Assembly: GCA_020846005.1 (NCBI GenBank) | Contig: JADLEQ010000007.1 | Span: 1-64,000 of the forward strand | Length of the DNA: 64,000 bases | Reading direction: 5' to 3' | From: Polyangiaceae bacterium | GTDB lineage: Bacteria > Myxococcota_A > Polyangia > Polyangiales > Polyangiaceae | Shown: positions 1-9,400 of the stretch, one piece after another | How the letters are laid out: every line of letters starts with the position of its first letter | Position numbering within the stretch: the first letter of the stretch is position 1 | Notes under the pieces: generated by a model | What the model saw: only the letters and a program-made list of their open reading frames with translations | What the model was told of the DNA's origin: nothing | Databases searched by the model: none | Translations under genes and position numbers: made by a program

Positions 1-254
1 CCGAGGGCTACGAGGCGGCGCTGCGCATCACCCGCGGCCGCGCCGAAGAGGCGCTCGTCCCCACGCGCGAGGAGGCACGGCGCGCGGAGCAGGAGGCGCG
101 GCGGGTGGAGCAGGAGGCGCGGCGGGTGGAGCAGGAGGCGCGGCGGGTCGCCGAGGCCGAGGTCGCCCGGCTGCGCGCGGAGCTGGAGCGGGTGCGGGGG
201 GAGGTAGCGCCGGGGCGGGGCGGGCGGCGCGCACCTGGTGCTAGCCTGAGCGCC
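1..254 (+). CDS. Uma2-family (DUF820) protein, C-terminal fragment
   Basis: This is the 3' end of a gene that starts before the window. The visible residues (a GYEAALRI stretch, then a charged Glu/Arg/Ala coiled-coil tail ending in ARLRAELERVRG) resemble the C-terminus of Uma2-type proteins, predicted PD-(D/E)XK nuclease-fold proteins of unknown role. The catalytic core is outside the window, so activity cannot be judged. No stop codon closes this frame: it runs straight into the DJ-1 gene that begins at 255. One base fewer in the six-G run at 196-201 would bring a TAG at 205-207 into frame, which is where such proteins usually end. The family call rests on the tail alone. Confidence 0.5.
87..149 (+). 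repeat. Three tandem 21-nt units in the Uma2 tail
   Basis: Three head-to-tail copies of a 21-base unit, at 87-107, 108-128 and 129-149, encode the heptad EQEARRV three times. The last copy differs at its final base. The heptad fits the coiled-coil tail. Near-identity at the DNA level suggests recent replication slippage. Confidence 0.85.
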
Positions 255-812
255 ATGGCGCACGAGACGACGGCGCGGGCCGCGGTCCTGCTGGCGGACG
301 GCTTCGAGGAGATCGAGGCGATCACCGTCATCGACGTGCTGCGGCGCGCCGGTGTCGCGGTGACGACGCTGCGCCTCGGAGACAATCCGGTGCGGGGCGC
401 CCACGGGATCGCCGTGCTCGCCGACGACGACCTCGACGCCGCGGGGGACGGCGCCGCGTTCGGCGCGGTCGTGCTCCCGGGCGGCATGCCGGGGTCGGCT
501 CGCCTCCGCGACGACGAGCGAGTGTTGCGGCTCGTGAGGAGCGCCGCCTCGGCCGGGCGAGTGGTCGCGGCGATCTGCGCGGCGCCCATCGCGCTCGCGG
601 CGGCTGGCGTGCTCGAGGGCCGGCGAGCCACGTCGTACCCGGGCTTCGAGCTGCCCGGCGCGCGGCGCTCGGACGAACGCGTGGTCGTCGACGACCGCGT
701 GGTGACGAGCCGCGGCCCGGGCACCGCGCTCGACTTCGCGCTCGCGCTGGTGAGCGAGCTGGTGAGCCCCGCGGAGGCCGCGAAGCTGCGCGAGTCGATG
801 CAGGTCGGCTGA
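255..812 (+). CDS. yajL: DJ-1/PfpI family protein (YajL/ThiJ-like)
   Basis: This is a single-domain protein of the DJ-1/PfpI superfamily, about 185 residues, the usual YajL length. It opens with the family's first strand and acidic helix (VLLADGFEEIEA), carries the oxyanion-region segment VLPGGMPG, and has the nucleophile elbow AAICAAP with the conserved reactive cysteine. Family members are cytoplasmic and have been described as redox-responsive chaperones or as glyoxalase/deglycase-type enzymes; the exact activity is debated and not readable from sequence. ATG 255 is chosen because homology starts just after it, but the frame is open upstream into the Uma2 fragment, so a fused product cannot be excluded. 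The gene at 845 faces it. Confidence 0.85.
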   Translation: MAHETTARAAVLLADGFEEIEAITVIDVLRRAGVAVTTLRLGDNPVRGAHGIAVLADDDLDAAGDGAAFGAVVLPGGMPGSARLRDDERVLRLVRSAASAGRVVAAICAAPIALAAAGVLEGRRATSYPGFELPGARRSDERVVVDDRVVTSRGPGTALDFALALVSELVSPAEAAKLRESMQVG

Positions 813-844
813 GCTCCCGAGCTCCGGCGTCCGCCCCTGCGGAC

Positions 845-1303
845 TCACTCGTCGGCGCTGGGCTCGTCCGCCGCGGTCGACGTGCCCGCGCGCTCACGCT
901 CCCGCGCCGCCCAGCGCTCGATGGCGTCCGCGAACTCGGCGAAGTCGCCGAGGCGCGCATCGAGGAGCTGAAGGACCCGCTCGGGCACGATCGACGCATC
1001 TTCGTGGACCAGGAGGTTCCGGAAGCCGGCGAGCCCAGCGAGCCGCGTCGCGAGCGACGGGTCGATCACGCCTCGGCGAGCGAGCTCCTGGGGTATCTCG
1101 GCATACTCTCGTGCTCGGGCACCGTACGCTCCGGCGAGCACGTGGTTGCCGAGGTCGAAGAGCGCCTGCGCCGCGAGCTGCAGCCCGCGCTAGGCGGCCC
1201 ATTGATCCCAGCTGCTGGCCCTCGCACGCGGCGCGCCCTCGCGCAGGCGAGCCACCGCGCTCCGCAGGAGCGCGAGCCGCTCCGCCAGCGCCCCTTCACG
1301 CAC
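845..1303 (-). pseudogene. hepT: HepT-like (DUF86) toxin gene with in-frame amber stop
   Basis: On the minus strand, GTG 1303 opens a HepT/DUF86 reading frame that overlaps the end of mntA by 8 bases. Codon 38 is TAG (1192-1190). The same frame then continues with clear HepT homology (RGLQLAAQ, ALFDLGNH) to 845. HEPN-type HepT toxins are RNases with an RX4-6H motif; here RNLLVH lies at codons 95-100. In MntA-HepT pairs the residue two after this His is typically a Tyr that MntA modifies with AMP; here it is Asp (HED). The stop would leave only 37 residues unless it is read through or restarted, for example at GTG 1141. Most likely a decayed toxin. A GTG at 1309 is an alternative start. Confidence 0.8.
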
Positions 1304-1700
1304 GACCACGCGCCGCCTCCCGCAGTAGCTCGTGTTGGACTCGCCGGAGGTAGCGCGTGTCCTCGAAGCGGCGGATCGCGCTCGTCTCGAAGTCGAACCG
1401 CGCCTCGGGATCCCGCTCCACGAGCAGGACCCCCTCGCGGACGACCTCCGCGGCCAGCGCGGGGGGCGCGTCGCGCAGGTCGAGCACGTCGACCCGTCGC
1501 TCGTAGGCGATGGCGCGCGCCAGCTCCTCGGCGAGCAGCGCCGCGCCCCGCACGCCGAGCGGCTCCCTGTTGAGGAGCGCGACATCGACGTCCGAGGTGG
1601 GCGCGGCCTCACCACGGGCCACGGAGCCGAACACGTAGCCGAGCACGACCTCCTCGTGTGCCTCGAGCGCGGACCGCAGCGCTGTGTCGAGCTGAGCCAC
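1296..1700 (-). CDS. mntA: MntA-like minimal nucleotidyltransferase antitoxin
   Basis: This 134-residue protein has the nucleotidyltransferase signature GSVARGE...SDVDV (residues 25-40), giving the GS...DxD metal-binding arrangement of the minimal nucleotidyltransferase fold. In type VII MntA-HepT systems such proteins neutralise HepT by adding AMP to a tyrosine. The gene starts at GTG 1700 and its 3' end overlaps the hepT frame by 8 bases, the usual antitoxin-first order. The coding frame looks intact, so the antitoxin appears to have survived while its partner carries a nonsense codon. A role outside toxin control is possible. Confidence 0.85.
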   Translation of the reverse strand: MAQLDTALRSALEAHEEVVLGYVFGSVARGEAAPTSDVDVALLNREPLGVRGAALLAEELARAIAYERRVDVLDLRDAPPALAAEVVREGVLLVERDPEARFDFETSAIRRFEDTRYLRRVQHELLREAARGRA

Positions 1701-1940
1701 TGTGTCGGTCGCAGGATAGCACCCGCGCCCGGCTCACGACCGCGTGGCGCGCCCGGCTCACCCCTGTGCTCCCCGCGCACACCTCCACCGAGTAACGTTC
1801 ACGCTGGGGGTTCCGCGGGACCTACTTCACGTCGCCGCTCGCCTGGCACGCGCCGTGCACGCCCTGCTGCGACCTCGCTCACGAGCCGCGGTTCGAGTCA
1901 CCGCGTGCCGGGTTCGAGCCACAAGAACGGGAGAATCACC

Positions 1941-2996
1941 ATGCCTCGCATCCGTCACGACTGGAAGCTCATCTTCGTCCCTGCGCTCATCCTCGCTGCC
2001 TCGGCGTGCTCGTCGGACGACGACGCGGGGCGCCCAGCGCACGACGCGGGCGTCGACTCGTCCACCGAGGGCGGCGCGGGCGCCTCGGGCTCGTCCGGAG
2101 CGGGTGGGGGGTCCGGGAGTGGAGGCGCGTCCGGGGCGTCGGGCTCCGGGGGCGCGGGCGGTACCTCCGGCGCGAGCGGCGCGAGCGGTGCCAGCGGTGC
2201 CAGCGGTACGGGGGGAGGGGCAGGGTCCTCGGGAGCCGGCGGGACGGGCGGCGACGCGGCGATCGCGTTCCCCGACGCGCCGGCGGGCGTCCCGCCGCTC
2301 ACGCGTTCGGAGATCGCCGAGGCGTGCGCCAAGGCGGGGCACTGCGCGGTCGGCGTCGCGATCGACGGCGGCACCATCGACGCCGCCCTCGCCATCTCGC
2401 TGCTGGACCTCTGCGTCTCCGATCTCGTGTACTCCGCCGAGCGCGCGATCCCGCTGAGCGGCTTCGGCAAACGGATGCACTCCCCCGATCGCTTCGTCGC
2501 GTGCGTGCGGGACGCCGCGGACTGCACCGCCGTGCATCAGTGCGAGCTCGACCGCGCCGTCGGCGAGTGCGACGAGACGGGCTGCACGGGCGCGCCGGAC
2601 TCCGTCACCTGCGAGGGCGACGTGGCGACGCTCACCGCCGGAGGCTCGACCACGACCCGCGACTGCGCGCTCGCCCGCGCTCACTGCTCGACCACCAGCG
2701 CGACGGGGTGCACCGATCGCCCGCAGACGAGCTGCGGCAGCGGGACGCAGACGCGCTGCGACGGCCAGGTGCTCCTCGGCTGCGACGGCGGCGGGCACGT
2801 CACCTACCTCGACTGCGCCCGCCTCGGCGGCACCTGCCAGGGCAGCGCGGGCGCAGCGAGCTGTGTGTACACGGGCGACGACGTGGCCTGCGGCGGCGGC
2901 TCGCCCCCCGCGGCCGCGTGCGTCGGGACGGCGCTCGGGATGTGCGTCCACGGCGCCCGGGTCACCCTCGATCCGGCGGACCTCTGCTCGGACTGA
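1941..2996 (+). CDS. Secreted lipoprotein with Gly/Ala/Ser-rich linker
   Basis: Unknown function. Residues 1-22 form a signal peptide ending in a relaxed lipobox (ILAASAC), so the protein is probably a lipoprotein. It is followed by an Asp-rich stretch and then a linker of GGASGA/GTGG-type repeats at about residues 40-110, a style common in myxobacterial surface lipoproteins. The C-terminal region of roughly 240 residues is Cys-rich with evenly spaced cysteines, suggesting a disulfide-bonded extracytoplasmic domain. ATG 1941 follows a weak GGGAG about eight bases upstream. The outer-membrane-like gene at 3053 is on the same strand 56 bases on and may be co-transcribed. Confidence 0.7.
   Translation: MPRIRHDWKLIFVPALILAASACSSDDDAGRPAHDAGVDSSTEGGAGASGSSGAGGGSGSGGASGASGSGGAGGTSGASGASGASGASGTGGGAGSSGAGGTGGDAAIAFPDAPAGVPPLTRSEIAEACAKAGHCAVGVAIDGGTIDAALAISLLDLCVSDLVYSAERAIPLSGFGKRMHSPDRFVACVRDAADCTAVHQCELDRAVGECDETGCTGAPDSVTCEGDVATLTAGGSTTTRDCALARAHCSTTSATGCTDRPQTSCGSGTQTRCDGQVLLGCDGGGHVTYLDCARLGGTCQGSAGAASCVYTGDDVACGGGSPPAAACVGTALGMCVHGARVTLDPADLCSD
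2060..2255 (+). repeat. Low-complexity GGASGA-type coding repeat
   Basis: Degenerate short tandem repeats of GGC-GCG-AGC type codons encode the Gly/Ala/Ser linker of the lipoprotein at 1941. Unit length varies and no perfect array is present. Confidence 0.7.
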
Positions 2997-3052
2997 GGGC
3001 GATCCTCGCCCCGCCGCGCAACCCACGGGCTGCGGCGCGCGTACCGGACCCC

Positions 3053-4072
3053 ATGCGCGACTCCAGGCTGCTCGCCGCCCTCGCGCTGGGCGCGTCCGTC
3101 TACGCGCGCCCGGCGGGGGCGTTCGTCTCGACCCCCGTCGGCGGGCACCCCGGGGAGCTGGACGTGAGCGCCGTCGCGACGGCGGAGCGCGGCAAGACGG
3201 AGCCGAACGAGAATGAGGCGTCCTGGCGCCCGACGCGGGGGTGGTACGAGGCGACGTTTGGGGCTGGCTACACGTTCGGACACCTCGGCCCCCTCCAGTT
3301 CTTCGCGCTCCGACTCCAGGTCACGCACTTCACGACCCCCGCGGAGCGCAACGATCCCGCCGCCTGGCCGCTCGCCGCCCCCGGCTCGTCCGCCCCCGGG
3401 GCCCCGCAGCCGGAGTGCGGGGGGGGGGCCCGGTACCTCGGCGGCGGGCTCTGCGAGTTCTACCCCGCCGACCGTGGGACGCTCGCGACCGGTGAGGTGG
3501 CGTTCGCGATCTTCCACGACCCACGGATGGCGCTCGGGCTGTTCCTCCGCGCGACCGTGCCGTTCGCGATGGACCTCGAGAAGTTCGAGAACCCGCGCGT
3601 CGACTACTTCGCCGGGGGGTTCGTCTTCGGCGCGGAGCTCCAGCCGTGGCTGGCGATCGAGGCGAGCACGTACCTCGGCTCGGGGACGCGACCCTTCGGG
3701 ACGCAGCAGAATGGCGCGCTCGCCCTCGGCACGCTCTTCCATGCTCGGACGCGGTCGTGGATCCTGCCGTGGAGGGCGGGCGTGAAGCTCGGCCCGTATG
3801 TCGAGGGCGATCTGCACGAGCGTGAGGACGCACGCTACGATCTGGCCTTCAGCCCCGTCGTCACGCGCCCGGGCGTCTCGGCGGAGGTGGCGACCGATCG
3901 AGTGCGTGCCGCGCGCTTCGCCGTCGCGACGCTCCCGTACTTCCTGGTGACCGAGCACGTCTCGGTCGAGCTCGGCTACGTGCAGAAGCTGTTCGGCTAC
4001 GACGCCCGCGCCACGCAGGTGTGGTTCGCCGGGGTGCGCGGCCTGGTGGAGCTGTCGCCCCCGGGTCGTTGA
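3053..4072 (+). CDS. Putative outer-membrane beta-barrel protein
   Basis: Not assigned to a named family. The N-terminus (MRDSRLLAALALGASVYARPAGA) looks like a cleavable signal peptide. The rest has the alternating hydrophobic/aromatic pattern of beta-barrel strands (WYEATFGAGYTFG, VAFAIFHDPRMALGLFLRA, LPYFLVTEHVSVELGYVQKLFGY) and ends in a final strand-like segment (QVWFAGVRGLVEL). At about 339 residues it is the right size for a 10-14 stranded barrel. It sits between a lipoprotein gene and aroC, so context gives no function. Porin-like and surface-protein roles are both possible. Confidence 0.6.
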   Translation: MRDSRLLAALALGASVYARPAGAFVSTPVGGHPGELDVSAVATAERGKTEPNENEASWRPTRGWYEATFGAGYTFGHLGPLQFFALRLQVTHFTTPAERNDPAAWPLAAPGSSAPGAPQPECGGGARYLGGGLCEFYPADRGTLATGEVAFAIFHDPRMALGLFLRATVPFAMDLEKFENPRVDYFAGGFVFGAELQPWLAIEASTYLGSGTRPFGTQQNGALALGTLFHARTRSWILPWRAGVKLGPYVEGDLHEREDARYDLAFSPVVTRPGVSAEVATDRVRAARFAVATLPYFLVTEHVSVELGYVQKLFGYDARATQVWFAGVRGLVELSPPGR

Positions 4073-4115
4073 ACTCCGGCGGCCGCCCCCGCGCGCCTGG
4101 GGTACGCTGTCGGGG

Positions 4116-5252
4116 ATGGCCGGTAGCTCCTTCGGACAAGCGTTTCGCGTGACCACGGCGGGCGAGTCGCACGGGCCGGCGAACGTCGTCATCATCGACG
4201 GGTGCCCGCCCGGGCTGGAGCTCACCGAGTCCGATCTCGCCGCCGACCTCGCGCGGAGGCGGCCCGGGCAGAGCCATCTCGTCACGCAGCGGGCCGAGCC
4301 GGACGCCGCGGAGATCCTGAGCGGCGTCCTGCACGGCCGGACGACGGGGACGAGCCTGGCGATCCTCGTCCGCAACGTCGACGCGCGGAGCCGCGACTAC
4401 GCCGATCTCGAGGACGCGTACCGCCCCGGCCACGCGGACTACACGTACGACGTGAAGTACGGCGTGCGCGACGCGCGGGGCGGGGGTCGCGCGAGCGCGC
4501 GTGAGACGGTCGCGCGGGTGTGCGCGGGCGTCGTCGCCAAGCGGCTCCTCGCCGCTGCGTTCGGCGGGCGCGTCGTCGGCTACGTCACTCGCGTCGGCGA
4601 CGTCCGGGCGCACGTGGCGGCCCCGGAGCTCGTGACGCTCGAACAGGTCGAGCGGCTGCCCGACGGCTCGCCGAACCTCGTCCGATGTCCGGACGCCGCT
4701 CGAGTCGGGCCGATGATCGAGCTCATCGAGCGGGTGCGAAAGGAGGGCGACTCCGTCGGCGGGGTGGCGGAGATCGTCGCCACGCGGGTGCCGGCGGGCC
4801 TCGGCGAGCCGGTGTTCGACAAGCTGAAGGCGGACCTCGGCAAGGCGTTGTTCAGCGTCCCGGCGGTCGTAGGGGTCGAGTACGGGGACGGCTTCGCGGC
4901 GGCCGAGCGGCGCGGGAGCGAGCACAACGATCCGTTCCAGGCGGAGCCGTCGGCGGGCGGCGCGCCGCGGATCTCCACCGTCACCAACCGCCACGGCGGG
5001 ATGCTCGGCGGGATCTCGAGCGGGATGCCGATCGTGCTCCGCTGCGCCGTGAAGCCGACGAGCAGCCTCCCGCGCGAGCAGGCGACCGTGACGCCCGGCG
5101 GCGAGCCCACGGCGGTCCGCACCCGCGGGCGCCACGATCCGTGCTTGCTGCCCCGCTTCGTGCCGATCGCGGAGGCGATGGTCGCGATCGTGCTGGCCGA
5201 CCACTGGCTACGGTGGGTGGGGCAGACGCGCGCGTTCCCGCCCCGGACGTGA
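4116..5252 (+). CDS. aroC: Chorismate synthase
   Basis: This enzyme converts 5-enolpyruvylshikimate-3-phosphate to chorismate, the last step of the shikimate pathway, using reduced FMN, in the cytoplasm. The 378-residue protein is full length. It begins with the family hallmark FGQAFRVTTAGESHGP, has the flavin-binding segment around GGGRASARETVARVCAGVVAK, and the C-terminal TPGGEPTAVRTRGRHDPC with the conserved RHD. ATG 4116 places the homology start at the right distance. No other aromatic-pathway gene is nearby, so it is an isolated housekeeping gene. It converges with the DUF362 gene across the repeats at 5257. Confidence 0.97.
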   Translation: MAGSSFGQAFRVTTAGESHGPANVVIIDGCPPGLELTESDLAADLARRRPGQSHLVTQRAEPDAAEILSGVLHGRTTGTSLAILVRNVDARSRDYADLEDAYRPGHADYTYDVKYGVRDARGGGRASARETVARVCAGVVAKRLLAAAFGGRVVGYVTRVGDVRAHVAAPELVTLEQVERLPDGSPNLVRCPDAARVGPMIELIERVRKEGDSVGGVAEIVATRVPAGLGEPVFDKLKADLGKALFSVPAVVGVEYGDGFAAAERRGSEHNDPFQAEPSAGGAPRISTVTNRHGGMLGGISSGMPIVLRCAVKPTSSLPREQATVTPGGEPTAVRTRGRHDPCLLPRFVPIAEAMVAIVLADHWLRWVGQTRAFPPRT

Positions 5253-5256
5253 CGCG

Positions 5257-5337
5257 CACACCGCGCGGAGCGCGCGCTCGATTCACACCGCCCGGAGCGC
5301 GCGCTCGAGTCACACCGCGCGGAGCGCGCGCTCGATC
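5257..5337 (-). repeat. Triplicated 27-nt 3' end of the DUF362 gene
   Basis: Three 27-base units lie head to tail (5257-5283, 5284-5310, 5311-5337), differing at only a few bases. The innermost copy is the last codons (IERALRAV) of the minus-strand gene. Its stop, 5312-5310, falls at the unit boundary, and the two outer copies repeat the same codons plus a TGA beyond the real stop. Each unit contains the 12-base palindrome GAGCGCGCGCTC, so the array could fold in RNA and may affect termination between two convergent genes. Confidence 0.85.
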
Positions 5338-6419
5338 TCGGCGAGTTCGGCCACGCCCTCGCCCGCGAGGGTGACGTCGTCCGGACCGCGCACGCCGATG
5401 CCGCGCCGCACCGCCTCCGCGAGCTGGACCTGCTGCCACACGGGCTTGTCCATGATCCACGGCTCGGAGCCCACGACCTTCAGGATCGCGAGGCCGACGG
5501 CGTCCACCGCGACGCGATCGCGGCCCGCGAGGATGAGGTTGGTGTCGGCCTGATCGCCGCCCACGGGGCCCTTGGTCGTCCGGCTGACGAGCGCGTCGAG
5601 GACGTTGAGCGTCGGCGAGAAGGCGAGGTTCATCTGCGCGAACATGCGCTTCACTCGGTCCGGGTCGCCCGCGGAGAGGGGGTGCTGGTGGACGAGCTGC
5701 TGCCGATCATCCGGGTGGACGTACCCGAACAGGTTCTTCAGCGTCATGGTGAAGACGGCGATCTCGTGGGTCTTGAGCGCCGGGGCGTTGATGAGGTGGT
5801 CCGCCTCCGCCAGGAGCCGCGGGATCCGGATGGGGCGGTCGAAGTCGACGTCGCCCGGCAGCTCGAACTCGACCCAGGGCTCGTCGTCGAGCGCGAGCGC
5901 GCGGCCGCCCGCCTCCTCGACGTAGTCGCGCAGGCTCTTGGTCGCCGACTGATACAGCGGCCACCCGAGGAGGTACTCGGTGTTCGAGCCCGCGAAGGCT
6001 CGCTCGGCCACGATCACCTCTCCCGCGCCCTTCGCGAGACACAGGCGCACGAGCTCCGCCAACACCTCGGGGTGGGTCGTGTCCGGAGGGGCGACCGGCC
6101 CCGTGAAGTTCGGCTTGATGACCACCCGCTGGCCGGGCTGGATGAACGACAGCGCTCCCGTGAGCTCGAGCGCTCGCGCGACGGCCGCCTCCGGCGTCTC
6201 GGCTCGCACGAGCGTCACCTGCCCGAGCGGGATACGCTCGATCGGCGCCGGCCCCTCGGACGCCTTGCCCTGGTCGTCGCTCGCCCCGCAGCCGACGCCG
6301 GTCGCGAGCGCCGCGCCGGCCGCGAGCGAGCCGCGCAGGACGTCCCGGCGCGTGGCGAGCCGCGCGCCGCTGTCAGCCGGGCTCGCGGGGCGAAGGTTCT
6401 TCACGTCGCGTCGGGTCAT
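5310..6419 (-). CDS. Tat-exported DUF362 domain protein
   Basis: DUF362 proteins are widespread and of uncertain function; some are associated with iron-sulfur proteins. The N-terminus has a twin-arginine motif (TRRDVLRG, residues 23-30), a hydrophobic stretch and then GVGCG (Cys44), which suggests Tat export and possibly lipid attachment. The mature part shows the DUF362 core (VVIKPNFTGP, DTTHPEVLAELVRL, LINAPALKTHEIAVFTMTLKNLFG, the last typical of the family). No Cys-rich ferredoxin domain is present. ATG 6419 is used; it leaves an unusually long leader before the RR motif, and a start nearer the RR is possible. Its 3' end has been tandemly copied. Confidence 0.85.
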   Translation of the reverse strand: MTRRDVKNLRPASPADSGARLATRRDVLRGSLAAGAALATGVGCGASDDQGKASEGPAPIERIPLGQVTLVRAETPEAAVARALELTGALSFIQPGQRVVIKPNFTGPVAPPDTTHPEVLAELVRLCLAKGAGEVIVAERAFAGSNTEYLLGWPLYQSATKSLRDYVEEAGGRALALDDEPWVEFELPGDVDFDRPIRIPRLLAEADHLINAPALKTHEIAVFTMTLKNLFGYVHPDDRQQLVHQHPLSAGDPDRVKRMFAQMNLAFSPTLNVLDALVSRTTKGPVGGDQADTNLILAGRDRVAVDAVGLAILKVVGSEPWIMDKPVWQQVQLAEAVRRGIGVRGPDDVTLAGEGVAELAEIERALRAV

Positions 6420-6483
6420 GGGGGCTCCTCGCGGCGGCGCCGCACGGACGACGCCTGACCCTAGACGAAGTCCGACCGGCCGG

Positions 6484-9400
6484 TCAATCGGGGCTCCGCA
6501 CGCACTCCGCGAGCTCCGCCAGGGCGCGGTCGGCGAGCGCGATGCCGTCGGCCCAGCGCTCGCCCTCCACTGCGCGGCGCGTGAGGCGGCCGTCCGGAGT
6601 GAGCCGCCACCGCTCGCGATCGCGGGCGACGACCTTGCCGACCTCGATCGGATCGAGCGGAGTGTCGTCGCGCAGGTGGAAGGTGGCCTGCTTCGCGCTC
6701 GCGTCGAGCCCGAGGACCTCGAGCCGCCGGAGCTCCGTCTGCAGCCGCATCAGCTCGACCAGCTTCACGGCCTCGAGCGGGGCCGGGCCGAAGCGGTCCT
6801 CCATCTCCGCCCCGAGATCCTGCACCTCCCCTTCGTCCGCCGCGCTGGCGAACCGCTTGTACAGCGAGAGACGCACGCCCACGTCGGCCACATACTCCTC
6901 CGGGAGGAGCGCGGGGACGTCGACGGAGAGGTCCGGATCCACGTCGTGGACGATCGGCTCGCCGCGGAGCTCTCGGGTCGCCTCCTCCAGCATCTGGCAG
7001 AAGAGGTCGAACCCGACGCTCGCCGCGAAGCCGCTCTGCTCCGCGCCGAGCAGCTCCCCCGCGCCGCGCAGCTCGAGATCGAGGGTCGCGATGCGGAAGC
7101 CGGAGCCGAGCTCGGTGTGGCGCTCGAGCGCCTCGATGCGCAGGCGCGCCTCGTCGGTGAGCTGGCCCGGCGGAGGGACGAGCAGCCAGCAGTAAGCTCG
7201 CTCGCTCGATCGACCGACGCGCCCCCGCAGCTGATAGAGCTGCGCCAGGCCGAAGAGGTCCGCGCGATCGATCACGATGGTGTTCGCGCGCGGGATGTCG
7301 AGCCCGCTCTCGATGATGGCGGTCGCGGCCAGGATGTCGAGCTCACCGGAGACGAAGTCGAGCATCGTGCGCTCGAGCTCGGCCTCGCCGAGCTGCCCGT
7401 GCGCGACCCCGACCCGCGCGTTCGGCAGCAGCTCGCGCAGGCGCGCCGCGCGCTCGTACAGCCCCTCGACCCTGTTGTAGACGAAGAACGCTTGGCCTCC
7501 GCGGCCGAGCTCGCGCTCGAGCGCCTCGCGGACCACCGCGTCGTCGTGCCGCGAGACGACCGTGCGGATGGCGCGCCGATCTACCGGCGCCGTCGTGATG
7601 AGCGACATGTCGCGCAGCCCGCCCACCGCCATCTGCAGTGTGCGCGGGATGGGCGTCGCGCTGAGCGTCAGCGCGTCCACGCTCCTGCGGAGCTGCTTGA
7701 TGCGCTCCTTGTGCGTGACCCCGAACCGCTGCTCCTCGTCGACGACGAGCAGGCCGAGGCGCTTGAAGTGGACGTCCTTCGACAGCAGCCGATGCGTCCC
7801 GACCACCACGTCGACCTTGCCATCCTTGAGCCCCGCGAGCGTCTCGGCCTGCTCGGCGCGTGAGTCGAAGCGCGACAGGGAACGGAGCTTCAGCGGCCAG
7901 CCCTGCAGACGCGCAGAGAAGGTGAGGAAGTGCTGCTGGGCGAGCACCGTCGTCGGGCAGAGGACCGCGACCTGTCGCCCCGCCGTCGCCGCGAGGAAGG
8001 CGGCGCGCAGCGCGACCTCCGTCTTGCCGAACCCGACGTCACCGCACACCAGCCGGTCCATCACGCGCCGCGAGCCGAGATCGGAGATCACCTCGGCGAT
8101 CGCGGCGGCCTGATCGCGCGTCTCCTCGAAGGGGAACGTCGCCTCGAACGTCGCGTAGTCGTCCCCGGGGGCCGGCAGCGGCTCCTTCTCTGCCGCGCCG
8201 CGCTCCGCGTAGAGGCGCAGGAGCTCGTCGGCCATCTCGCGGACGCGCCGCTGCACCTTCGCCTTCGTCTTCGCGAACGACGAGCCGCCCAGCCGATCGA
8301 GCTTGGGGGAGGCGTCGTTGCCGGCGTACTTCTGGACTTGGTCGAGCCGATAGACGGGCAGGGAGAGCCTGTCGCCGCTGGCGTACTCGACGACGATGAG
8401 CTCCACCGACACGCCGCCGACGATCCGCCGCTCGAGCCCTACGTAGCGGCCGACTCCGTGATCGACGTGGACGACGTGGTCGCCGGGCGCGAGCGCCCTC
8501 AAGTCCTGCAGCACCGCGCGGGCCGAGCGCGTGCGGCGCGGCGCGCGGTGCGCCCGCTGCCCGAAGATCTCCTCCTCGGTGACGACGGCGACGCCTTCGG
8601 CGGGGGCGATGACGCCGCGGGCGAGCGGGCCGACCACGAGCGACAGCTCCGCACCGCGCGCGGCGCTCGGGTCGCCGGCTACCGCGGCCCGCACGCCGCG
8701 GTGCGCGAGCAGCGCAGCGATCCGCTCGGCCTGCGTCGCCGTCCGCGCGGTGATCGCGACGGCGAGCCCGGCCTCCCGCCAGGCGTGGATACGCCGCAGC
8801 AGCGGCTCGAGGGCGGCCTCCCGCCCGCGCTCGGTCCGTGCCGCCTTCACCGCGCGCTCGAGCGTCGCGTGGTCGGTGGTGGAGAGCGCCGGCGCGTCCT
8901 CCGGGAGCTTCTCCAGGCGGTCGAGCGGCTCGGTGCCCGCCGTCCCCGCGATCCCCGAGCGGTGCGCGGCGATCACCACCCGCCCCGTGAGGCGTGCCTC
9001 GAGCTCGGCCTCCTGCTCGTAGAGCTCGCCGAGGGCGAACCGCGGCCTCCCACGCCACGCCTCCTCGCCCTCGCGCGCGGCCGCGAGCGCCTCGCGCAGC
9101 GCGCGGACCGCGTCTCCTGCCTCCTCCACCACGAAGCACGTCTCGCTCCCCAGGTGCTCGAAGACGGAGACGAGCGGCCCGCACGCCGGCGAGAACGCCT
9201 CGCTCCCGAAGAAGTTGCGCCCCTCCGCCACGTCCTCGGCGAGCTGGCGCGCGCGCGTCGAGGGGTAGTCGATGGCGTCGCAGATGGCGCGCACCGCCAC
9301 GCGCGCGCGCTGCGCCGCGGCCTCGTCCAGGAACGCCTCGCGCGCGGGGACGAGCCACAGCCCGTCGAGGGCGTCTCGCGCGCGCTGATCGTCCGGATCG

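Noticed and set aside
1844-1858. TGGCAC followed by GTGC, reminiscent of a sigma-54 promoter
   Set aside because: The second element reads GTGC rather than TTGC and no regulator or conserved spacing supports it.
1890-1920. Two GGTTCGAG(T/C)C motifs like tRNA T-loops
   Set aside because: There is no acceptor stem, anticodon arm or CCA end around them, so no tRNA is supported.
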